This document shows, piece by piece, positions 54,787 through 61,720 of a stretch of DNA of 64,000 nucleotides. A program made the position numbers and the translations under genes. The notes under the pieces are model-generated. The model worked only from the letters and a program-made list of their open reading frames with translations, did no database searches and was not told the origin of the DNA. Positions within the stretch are counted from its first letter, which is position 1, and each line of letters opens with the position of its first letter. The stretch comes from Olivibacter sitiensis DSM 17696 (lineage in GTDB: Bacteria > Bacteroidota > Bacteroidia > Sphingobacteriales > Sphingobacteriaceae), in contig NZ_ATZA01000012.1 in assembly GCF_000427965.1 (NCBI RefSeq), positions 1 through 64,000 of the forward strand. The letters run 5' to 3'.

Positions 54787-55713
54787 TTACTTATACCACC
54801 TGTGTCTTTTCAGCAATTTTATGGTGGGAGTCAGGAAAATCAAAAAGAAGATGGAGGTGAGGGTATTTGAAATAGTAAATGCTGCTGCCACCTGAATGGA
54901 TGGAACCGCGGTGAGCCGCTTCACAAATTGCTCCAAAAGATCGAAAAAGGGGAAAAGCAAGCAAATACCGAGCAAATTGAAGGTAGAGGCTGCTAAGGCT
55001 GTCAATCGCGATAGGGGTGACAGTTTGAAGCTGACCAGCAAGGCCGTAGAAGTAGTACCCACATTGGCTCCCAGTACAATGGGAATGGCAGCATCAAGGG
55101 GGATCACGCCTTGTGCTATTAATACGATAACCAGCCCCACGACAACCGAACTGGATTGGATAATTACCGTAATGACGATGCCGTACAGGATGCCTAGAAA
55201 GGGGTTTGATGCCCTAGATAGGATGTCGATAAGCACGGGGTCGGACTTGATGGGGTCCATGGCCGAGCTGATCATTGTAAGCGAGAAAAATATGAATCCA
55301 AAATAGAAAATGGATTTTCCGGCAGTAGCTATTTTGGTCGGAATCATGCTGATCAAAGTCCCCAATACGATGAAAATAGGTCCAAACAGATTGGATTGAA
55401 AAGTGGCTATCCAAGCAGTGGAAGTAGTGCCCACGTTTGTGCCCAGCAGTATTAGAAGGCTGTCGCGAAAGGTGATAATTCCCGAATTGACCAACGAAAC
55501 GGTCAGTGAAGACACCATGGTGCTAGATTGGACCATCGCCGTTACGCATCCCCCAAGAAGGAAGCCGCCAAGGGGAAAGGAGGTAAGCTTTCCTATCCAT
55601 TTCCTCAGGCTGTCTGCGCCCAGGTTTTCAATTTCATTGCTGAAGTTCTGCAGGCCGTATACAAACAAAGCTATGGCGGATATGATGAGTATAATCGTTT
55701 GAAATTGTTCCAT
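54787..55713 (-). CDS. Na/Pi cotransporter family protein
   Basis: 308 residues with eight or so TM helices. Two inverted Na_Pi_cotrans repeats are visible: GCVTAMVQSSTMVSSLTVSLVNSGIITFRDSLLILLGTNVGTTSTAW (about 55-101) and ITVIIQSSSVVVGLVIVLIAQGVIPLDAAIPIVLGANVGTTSTALLVS (about 181-228), each with QSS and GxNVGTT motifs. There is no PhoU-like C-terminal domain, so this is the short form. It imports phosphate with Na+ or another solute. Confidence 0.88.
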   Translation of the reverse strand: MEQFQTIILIISAIALFVYGLQNFSNEIENLGADSLRKWIGKLTSFPLGGFLLGGCVTAMVQSSTMVSSLTVSLVNSGIITFRDSLLILLGTNVGTTSTAWIATFQSNLFGPIFIVLGTLISMIPTKIATAGKSIFYFGFIFFSLTMISSAMDPIKSDPVLIDILSRASNPFLGILYGIVITVIIQSSSVVVGLVIVLIAQGVIPLDAAIPIVLGANVGTTSTALLVSFKLSPLSRLTALAASTFNLLGICLLFPFFDLLEQFVKRLTAVPSIQVAAAFTISNTLTSIFFLIFLTPTIKLLKRHRWYK

Positions 55714-55833
55714 GTTTTTTAGATTTTTCGCTCATATATGTTACTTTTACTGCACAATGGCCATACTCGTCGCCTAGGCGTAAAAATGGCTTTAAAGTTA
55801 ATGATATTGCATATATTTCAATAAAAAAGACAT

Positions 55834-56799
55834 ATGTCGACAAAAGTAAACATTCCTAGACTGGACTTGCTCCACTATACGGAGGGTACTCCGGAGCAAC
55901 GCAAGCAATTTTCGGACGATATCGGTAAGGCATTCAATGAAACGGGGTTTGTCACCATTACCAATCATGGTATGGACAAGGCTACAATTGACAACCTGTA
56001 CAAAGAGGTTAAAGCATTTTTCGACTTGCCACAGTCGGTAAAGCTGAAGTACGAGCGGCCGGAGCTGGCTGGACAGAGAGGATATACTTCCAAAGGCAAG
56101 GAGAAGGCAAAGGACGCCAGGAAGCCCGATTTGAAGGAATTTTGGCAACGAGCACAGACGATAATTGATGACGAAGAATTGGCCCGTGACTTTGCGCCCA
56201 ATGTAGAAGTGGAGGAGCTGCCGGGCTTTAACGCCATTACGGCAGAGGTGTATCGTCGCTTGGAGTACGCGGGTAGGCAATTGCTAAAGGCCATTGCCAT
56301 TTACTTGGATCTGGAGGAAGACTATTTCGAGCCACATGTTATCAATGGCAATTCCATATTGCGCGCCATACATTATTTTCCAATAGAAAATCCCGAGGAG
56401 GTAGATCCCGAAGCGGTACGGGCCGGTGCCCACGAAGACATTAATTTGATCACGCTGCTCATAGGTGCTAGTGCCGATGGGCTGGAAGTGTTGACCAGGG
56501 ATGGTACCTGGTTCCCCGTCAAGGCACATGGAGAGGATGTTGTCGTGAATGTAGGAGACATGTTGCAGAGACTTACCAACAACAAATTGAAGTCAACCAC
56601 GCACCGCGTGGTCAACCCGCCCAAAGAGTTAATGAAGACATCTCGCTATTCCGTTCCTTTCTTCCTGCATCCCAAGGCCGATATGAGTCTGAAATGCCTA
56701 GAAAGCTGCATTAGCGGTGAATATCCCAAAGCTTATGCAGATTATACAGCGGGAGAGTACCTAGATGAACGTTTGCGGGAAATTGGGCTCAAGATGTAG
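55834..56799 (+). CDS. 2-oxoglutarate/Fe(II) dioxygenase-like protein (isopenicillin N synthase family)
   Basis: 321 residues. The N-terminal DIOX_N part (IPRLDLLHYTEG, GKAFNETGFVTITNHGM) is followed by the Fe(II) site: HEDINLITLL near residues 200-209 (His and Asp) and a second His in TTHRVVNPP near 256-264. RYSVPFFLHP near 270-279 binds 2-oxoglutarate. The substrate is unknown. The gene has a strong terminator. Confidence 0.88.
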   Translation: MSTKVNIPRLDLLHYTEGTPEQRKQFSDDIGKAFNETGFVTITNHGMDKATIDNLYKEVKAFFDLPQSVKLKYERPELAGQRGYTSKGKEKAKDARKPDLKEFWQRAQTIIDDEELARDFAPNVEVEELPGFNAITAEVYRRLEYAGRQLLKAIAIYLDLEEDYFEPHVINGNSILRAIHYFPIENPEEVDPEAVRAGAHEDINLITLLIGASADGLEVLTRDGTWFPVKAHGEDVVVNVGDMLQRLTNNKLKSTTHRVVNPPKELMKTSRYSVPFFLHPKADMSLKCLESCISGEYPKAYADYTAGEYLDERLREIGLKM

Positions 56800-56806
56800 C
56801 TTTGTT

Positions 56807-56868
56807 CTGTTCATTGTTGCTTGTACAACTTATTATTATGTGGTACATGCAACAATGAACAGGTTTTT
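56807..56868 (+). terminator. Intrinsic terminator after the dioxygenase
   Basis: Perfect 14-bp arms CTGTTCATTGTTGC (56807-56820) and GCAACAATGAACAG (56849-56862) with a long loop, then GTTTTTC. Confidence 0.8.
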
Positions 56869-56880
56869 CGGGAAAAAGCA

Positions 56881-56888
56881 TAACTTTG
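56881..56888 (+). promoter_or_regulatory. Promoter -7 element before the DUF4271 gene
   Basis: TAACTTTG, followed by CA, matches TAnnTTTG and lies 21 bases before ATG 56909. It comes after the dioxygenase terminator and supports ATG 56909 as the start. A -33 element is not clear. Confidence 0.5.
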
Positions 56889-56908
56889 CAGACCTCGATC
56901 ATTTACTT

Positions 56909-57943
56909 ATGCTTAGGTTTTTTGGCTCATTGCTGTTTCTTTTGTGGTGCAATATGGTGTCCACCGACCTGTGTGGTGCTCCCTTGTCCTTGTCCCAAGA
57001 CAGCACGGCCTCATTGCCCAAACCCCAAAGAGTTGTGTCTCCCGAAAACAGAATCAAGTGGTTGGTTCAGGATTCCGCCCGTTTTGCGAGGGAAATGGAA
57101 AAACAGCGCTTGCGCGACTCGATTGCCTCGGCTCATGACTCCCTTGTTTTTCAATACGTGAGGCCGCTTCCCGCCAATAGTCCCAATCTGTTTATGGACA
57201 GCTTGCTGCAGGTATATACGGTCCCCAACGGGGACTTTCTGGCTTACGCAAAACGGTTCACCCAAAACAAGGAACAGTTCCATCAACGAGGCGAGCCAAG
57301 GCATACCAGGGCTACTTGGGAACTCTGTATGCTGGGCGTCTTATTGCTCCTCTTTGGCGGTATAAGCTATTTTTTCCGAGGAGAGCTGTTGGCCATTGTC
57401 CACGCCTTATATAGCGATCGCGTGGTACAGCAACTGAGCAAGGAAGATAACTTGTTTACCTCTTGGGCATTTGTGTTTTTATATATCCTATTTGGTTTTA
57501 CCTTGGGCATGTTCATTTTTGTAGCGTCAACCGTCCTGCAGCTGCCAACCGACTATTCCGGGGTGGACCTGTTTTTTGTTTTCTCTGCCGCCGTGCTTAT
57601 TCTGTTTACTGCAAAAATTGTGATGATACGCTTTTTAGGGTTTATATTCGATCTGAAGCGTTTGTCTAGGGACTATGTTTCTGCCCTGTATATTTGTTAT
57701 TTTAATGTAGCGATTGTTTTGCTACCCATATTGTTCGCCATGGTGTTTTTGCCTGTTTCGGTCATCAAAGAGGCCTTATACTTGGCATTGATAGGCGTTT
57801 TGGTCGTATTGGGTTTTCAGTTTTTCAGAGTAGCGAAGAATATTTTGACAAACTATAGATTTCCCAAGTTTTATTTATTTCTGTATCTTTGCACCCTTGA
57901 AATTAGTCCCATACTTATTTTGTTGAAATTTGTGGGGATCTAG
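56909..57943 (+). CDS. DUF4271 membrane protein
   Basis: 344 residues from ATG 56909. Earlier in-frame ATGs (56765, 56855) are inside the preceding gene or terminator. The start MLRFFGSLLFLLWCNMVSTDLCGA looks like a signal peptide. A periplasmic part (about 25-130) is followed by seven or so TM helices (from 140 on) in the DUF4271 pattern. The family is confined to Bacteroidota and often sits beside hemD. Its function is unknown. Confidence 0.8.
   Translation: MLRFFGSLLFLLWCNMVSTDLCGAPLSLSQDSTASLPKPQRVVSPENRIKWLVQDSARFAREMEKQRLRDSIASAHDSLVFQYVRPLPANSPNLFMDSLLQVYTVPNGDFLAYAKRFTQNKEQFHQRGEPRHTRATWELCMLGVLLLLFGGISYFFRGELLAIVHALYSDRVVQQLSKEDNLFTSWAFVFLYILFGFTLGMFIFVASTVLQLPTDYSGVDLFFVFSAAVLILFTAKIVMIRFLGFIFDLKRLSRDYVSALYICYFNVAIVLLPILFAMVFLPVSVIKEALYLALIGVLVVLGFQFFRVAKNILTNYRFPKFYLFLYLCTLEISPILILLKFVGI
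57884..57891 (+). promoter_or_regulatory. Promoter -7 element inside DUF4271 for hemD
   Basis: TATCTTTG followed by CACCC is a strong Bacteroidota -7 element. It lies within the 3' end of the DUF4271 gene, 75-80 bases before the hemD start. No -33 TTG is found at the usual spacing. Confidence 0.45.
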
Positions 57944-57965
57944 GCTAGAAAGAAAAAAAAACACG

Positions 57966-58739
57966 TTGAAAGTGGCAGTTGAAGAAAGAGAACTAAAAGT
58001 AAAGAGTATTCTGGTGACTTTGCCTAAACCTGAAAATGACAAGTCGCCCTATTTTACTTTGGCAGATAAGTACAACCTAAAGGTCGATTTCAGATCTTTT
58101 ATTCATGTGGAGGGGGTGCCAGCGCGCGAATTTAGAAAGGATAAAATCAATTTGGCAGACTATACGGCCGTGATTTTTACCAGCAGAAATGCTGCGGATC
58201 ATTTTTTTAGGATATGCGAAGAAATGCGCTATGAGGTTCCTTCAGACCTCAAGTACTTTTGCCTTACAGAAAACATAGCTTTGTACTTGCAGAAATATAT
58301 CCAATACAGAAAGCGCAAGATCTTCTTCGGAAAACAAACAGCTCAAGACCTGGAAGAGGTGCTGAAGAAACATGCAAAAGAAAGGTTTCTATATCCTTGT
58401 TCTGATGTGGCAAACGAGGAAACCTCTAGGTGGCTGCAAGAGAATGGATATAATTTCACCACTGCCGTACTTTTCAGGACTGTCGTGAGCGATTTGTCTG
58501 ATCTAGCAGATGTATACTATGACATCATTGTTTTTTTCAGTCCTTCCAGTATACAATCTCTATATATCAATTTTCCAGGGTTTGAACAAAACAAGACGCG
58601 TATTGCGGCATTTGGTCCCAGTACTCATCAGGCTATAGCAGACCATAATTTAATATTGGATATAGAAGCACCTACACCAGAGGCACCTAGTATGACGATG
58701 GCTGTAGAGCAATATATAAAAAGGGTAAATGGTAAGTAA
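57966..58739 (+). CDS. hemD: Uroporphyrinogen-III synthase (non-ATG start)
   Basis: 257 residues from TTG 57966, with GTG 57972 as alternative. There is no ATG in frame before residue 80 or so, and the sequence upstream of these codons is A-rich (AAAAAAAAACACG). Family text: SILVTLPKPENDKSPYF, FTSRNAADHFFRICEEM near 78-94, GKQTAQDLEEVL and FFSPSSIQSLY near 196-206, and AAFGPSTHQAI near 216-226. It cyclises hydroxymethylbilane in heme synthesis. A TTG at 57930 overlapping the previous gene is also in frame. Confidence 0.88.
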   Translation: MKVAVEERELKVKSILVTLPKPENDKSPYFTLADKYNLKVDFRSFIHVEGVPAREFRKDKINLADYTAVIFTSRNAADHFFRICEEMRYEVPSDLKYFCLTENIALYLQKYIQYRKRKIFFGKQTAQDLEEVLKKHAKERFLYPCSDVANEETSRWLQENGYNFTTAVLFRTVVSDLSDLADVYYDIIVFFSPSSIQSLYINFPGFEQNKTRIAAFGPSTHQAIADHNLILDIEAPTPEAPSMTMAVEQYIKRVNGK

Positions 58740-58836
58740 GTATGGAGAGCGAAAACGTCAGTTTCTTCGTATTTGCTTACTCAGTATAGCTTATAGTCCT
58801 CATAGAGGCCTTTCGTGCCGATTTTAGAGAAAGCTT

Positions 58837-60132
58837 ATGAATAAAAAGTGGTGCTTTCCGTTTTTGTTTTTACTGGGGCTTTTTGCCTTGTCGGCCTGTT
58901 CTTCGGGCGGTAGGGGGGAATTGGTGGGGGTGCGTCTCAAGAGCATAAAAAGCAATCGCCCTCCCAAGGGCATGGTGTATATTCCTCAGGGGACCTTCAT
59001 AGCGGGAGTGTCTGATGAGGACATTTCTTTTAGCCAGATTCAGCAGAACAGGCAGTTTACCATGTCGCCATTTTATATGGACGAAACCGAAATTTCCAAT
59101 AGCCAGTACAGGCAATTTGTCAATTGGGTGCGAGATTCTATTGCCATAACCCAGTACCTGAACGATCCATCGTATTTCATCAGTCCCAAGGAAGGAAGTG
59201 CTAGCGATCAACGTTTCATCGATTGGAGCAAAGTAGCTAGTGGGAAATCGTTATGGGCCGATGCAGCCAATAGGGACAAGCTAAATACGATGTTCTATCA
59301 AGGGAGCGATCAAATCTTCGGTCAGGAGGAGCTTGATGTGCGCTTATTGAGGTATATCTACGAAACCTACGATCTGCGTCTGGCAGCGGCCAACAAAAAC
59401 AATCCCAATTTCAATCGGTCGGATGCCATCATCAGAGATACGGTGGCAGTGTACCCCGATACGACTGTGTGGCTTACCGATTTTGCTTATGCGCAAAACG
59501 AGCCCATGGTAGAGGGCTATTTTTCGCATCCCGCCTATCAGGACTATCCCGTGGTGGGTGTCAATTGGTATCAGGCAAAGGCTTTTGCGGCTTGGCGCAC
59601 ACAGCTCTATGAACATTACAATCGAAAGCAAGCTGGGGCACATGTAGCCCGGGCAAGGTATGACCTGCCGTCGGAATTTGAATGGGAATACGCTGCCCGT
59701 GGCGGACATATCAACTCGCCTTATCCATGGGGTGGACCAAGCATGCGAAATGCCAGAGGCTGTCTCATGGCCAACTTTAAGGTGGGCAGGGGCGACTATG
59801 CTTCTGATGGAGGGGCTTTTACGGTGCCTGTAAAGGCCTATATGCCCAATGATTATGGTTTGTACAATATGGCGGGGAATGTGGCAGAATGGACTTCCTC
59901 GGCTTTTGACGAGTCTTCCACCACCTTGGTGCACGATATGGTGCCAACTTATTCTTATAGGGCAAAAAAGGATGATCCCGAAGTGTTCAAGCGTAAAGTG
60001 GTGCGGGGAGGGTCTTGGAAAGATATAGCGTATTTCCTTCAGAATTCAACACGTACTTTCGAAGTACAGGATTCTTCTAGGTCATATATAGGTTTCAGAT
60101 GTGTTATGGCAGCACCGGGAATGTCAAAGTAA
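58837..60132 (+). CDS. gldK: Type IX secretion/gliding lipoprotein GldK
   Basis: 431 residues. The lipobox ALSAC (Cys at 21) is followed by GGRGELVGVRLKSIK, the GldK-typical RGELVGV text. A formylglycine-generating-enzyme-like (SUMF1) domain spans about 45-425: PPKGMVYIPQGTFIAGV, FYMDETEISNSQYRQFVNWV, DLPSEFEWEYAARGG, YGLYNMAGNVAEWT and RGGSW..IGFRC. GldK/PorK builds the periplasmic ring of the T9SS with GldN/PorN. The catalytic Cys pair of true FGE enzymes is not expected here. Confidence 0.9.
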   Translation: MNKKWCFPFLFLLGLFALSACSSGGRGELVGVRLKSIKSNRPPKGMVYIPQGTFIAGVSDEDISFSQIQQNRQFTMSPFYMDETEISNSQYRQFVNWVRDSIAITQYLNDPSYFISPKEGSASDQRFIDWSKVASGKSLWADAANRDKLNTMFYQGSDQIFGQEELDVRLLRYIYETYDLRLAAANKNNPNFNRSDAIIRDTVAVYPDTTVWLTDFAYAQNEPMVEGYFSHPAYQDYPVVGVNWYQAKAFAAWRTQLYEHYNRKQAGAHVARARYDLPSEFEWEYAARGGHINSPYPWGGPSMRNARGCLMANFKVGRGDYASDGGAFTVPVKAYMPNDYGLYNMAGNVAEWTSSAFDESSTTLVHDMVPTYSYRAKKDDPEVFKRKVVRGGSWKDIAYFLQNSTRTFEVQDSSRSYIGFRCVMAAPGMSK

Positions 60133-60156
60133 TAGGGTGTTTTACCTAATGGGACA

Positions 60157-61065
60157 ATGATGAGGCAATGGTTAATATGTTTTGGTCTGTTGAGCCTGCT
60201 GGCAGGAAGCTTTTCGGCTTTCGCGCAACAACTGGGCGGCAACGATTTCAACAAACAGCAGGAAACGCCGCTGGATGGCTTCTATGAAAAATCGGATCTC
60301 TTGGGAAGAAAGGTCATTCCCTATGCGCCCATCAGGAGCGGCGACGTGCTCTTTAGCAAACGCATTTGGCGAGTGATAGATCTTCGCGAGCGGCTTAATA
60401 CGGTTTTCAAAGCACCAAGCTCTAATTTGATGAATATTCTGTGGAATGCCGTGCAAGATGGAGAACTTAGTGCCTATGACCCTACACCCAACCCTGCTCT
60501 AGGAGATCCGCATGGCGACAGCTTTAAGACGCCCATTAGCCCATCTGAGCTGTTGCACCGTTTTGCAGATAGCGTGGCCGTCCCCATCATAGACAACGAG
60601 ACGGGTGAAGAGACTGGTATTCGGATGATGGCAGGCGAATTCAACCCAGAAGAGGTAACCGCTTTTCGGCTTAAGGAAGATTGGATATTCGACAAGCATC
60701 GGTCTGTTTGGGAACCTCGTATCTTGGGCATTGCGCCGCTCATCGAACTAAAGGTCGAAGGTCTTAAGGATATGGATATCGAACCGATACCTGCCTTTTG
60801 GATTTACTTTCCAGAAGCGAGAAACATCTTAGTCAATCACGAAGTGGCCAATAGACATAATGATGCCACTGGCCTCAGCTACGACGATATTTTTATAAAA
60901 CGGATATTTTCCAGTTACATCATCAAGGAATCAAACCCAGAAGATATCAGTATCCGCGATATGAAGCGTAACGGACGTTTGCTCACTCCCGAAGAGCGCC
61001 TGCAGGAAAGTGATCGCATCAAAAGGGCGCTTATGGATTTTGAGCAGGATTTGTGGAGCTACTAA
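60157..61065 (+). CDS. gldN: Type IX secretion/gliding protein GldN
   Basis: 302 residues with a signal peptide ending near AFAQQ. Family blocks are RSGDVLFSKRIWRVIDLRERLN (about 65-86), LKEDWIFDKHRSVWEPRILGIAPL and AFWIYFPEARNILVNHEVANRHND, then the FSSYIIKESNP region. It forms a ring with GldK in the periplasm. It starts 24 bases after gldK; in other Bacteroidota gldL and gldM stand between these two genes and they are missing here. Confidence 0.9.
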   Translation: MMRQWLICFGLLSLLAGSFSAFAQQLGGNDFNKQQETPLDGFYEKSDLLGRKVIPYAPIRSGDVLFSKRIWRVIDLRERLNTVFKAPSSNLMNILWNAVQDGELSAYDPTPNPALGDPHGDSFKTPISPSELLHRFADSVAVPIIDNETGEETGIRMMAGEFNPEEVTAFRLKEDWIFDKHRSVWEPRILGIAPLIELKVEGLKDMDIEPIPAFWIYFPEARNILVNHEVANRHNDATGLSYDDIFIKRIFSSYIIKESNPEDISIRDMKRNGRLLTPEERLQESDRIKRALMDFEQDLWSY

Positions 61066-61272
61066 GTCTTTGCAGTACCGTTTTATATGCGACAATACTA
61101 GTTCTCCGAGGGCTTCTTTGGTGAAACTTTACATGTCCTTCCCTGATTTACATCAGACAGGGAAAGACTAAGTTCCAAGTACCGTCCTATAGCGGAAAAG
61201 GACAGACTTTTCGGAAACAATACCGATTGCGCCGTCATCGATTATTCTTTAACCAAGATCAAAGGAGGAAAT

Positions 61273-61398
61273 ATGACGGTAGAGATGCTCACAAGAGAAG
61301 ACCTCGAAAAATTCAACAGGGAACTAACGGTTTTTTCTTTCGTCAGCGAAGCATTCAGTATTTCCTTTTGTTGTCCAAATTCGTGTCTTTACGATTGA
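61273..61398 (+). pseudogene. Fragment of an HTH excisionase-type protein
   Basis: A 41-residue ORF with a good AAAGGAGG site seven bases upstream begins MTVEMLTREDLEKFNREL, which resembles the N-terminus of Bacteroidota helix-turn-helix (HTH_17) proteins, and then continues with unrelated text to a stop. The rest of 61066-61415 holds a hairpin at about 61139-61163 and no gene. Confidence 0.35.
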
Positions 61399-61415
61399 TA
61401 AGTTGTGTCATTGCC

Positions 61416-61616
61416 ATGAAAGAACGAAAGATATTAATGGTTGCCAATCAGGTAAAGATGGATGAGGAGGATGAGCAGGACGTTAGGTTTTGGCTAAGCC
61501 GACCGGCATCGGAGCGTATAGCCGAAGTTACTCGTCTGCGGCAGGAATACTACCGTTGGTTGCATGGAAGTTATCCCAAACACATTGAAAAAGCCATTAG
61601 TACGAGAAAGCTATGA
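61416..61616 (+). CDS. Small TA-like companion protein
   Basis: 66 residues from ATG 61416, preferred over a long upstream extension (from 61227) of unlike composition. The text VRFWLSRPASERIAEVTRLRQEYY is of a type found before DUF6036-like nucleotidyltransferase genes, and such pairs are proposed toxin-antitoxin units. Its stop overlaps the next ATG (ATGA). The partner is truncated, so any antitoxin function is probably relic. Confidence 0.55.
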   Translation: MKERKILMVANQVKMDEEDEQDVRFWLSRPASERIAEVTRLRQEYYRWLHGSYPKHIEKAISTRKL

Positions 61617-61720
61617 TTTTTGAACAGGACTTTGTCGATTTCGTTCAACTTCTGAATGAACATGAGGTCAGGAGCCATCAAACAATTGCAGCAGCAAAGT
61701 GGTGTGGAGTTTGTCTTTGA
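61613..61720 (+). pseudogene. Truncated nucleotidyltransferase (DUF6036-like) start
   Basis: 35 codons. The first 19 residues MIFEQDFVDFVQLLNEHEV match the N-terminus of small nucleotidyltransferases, which go on to a VGGYA motif. Here the sequence changes to RSHQTIAAAKW and stops at 61718. The break coincides with the start of SusC homology in another frame (about 61665). Confidence 0.55.

Noticed and set aside
61227-61415. N-terminal extension of the small TA-like protein
   Set aside because: The 63 extra residues are basic and unlike any family, and overlap the HTH fragment in another frame; ATG 61416 fits the family length.
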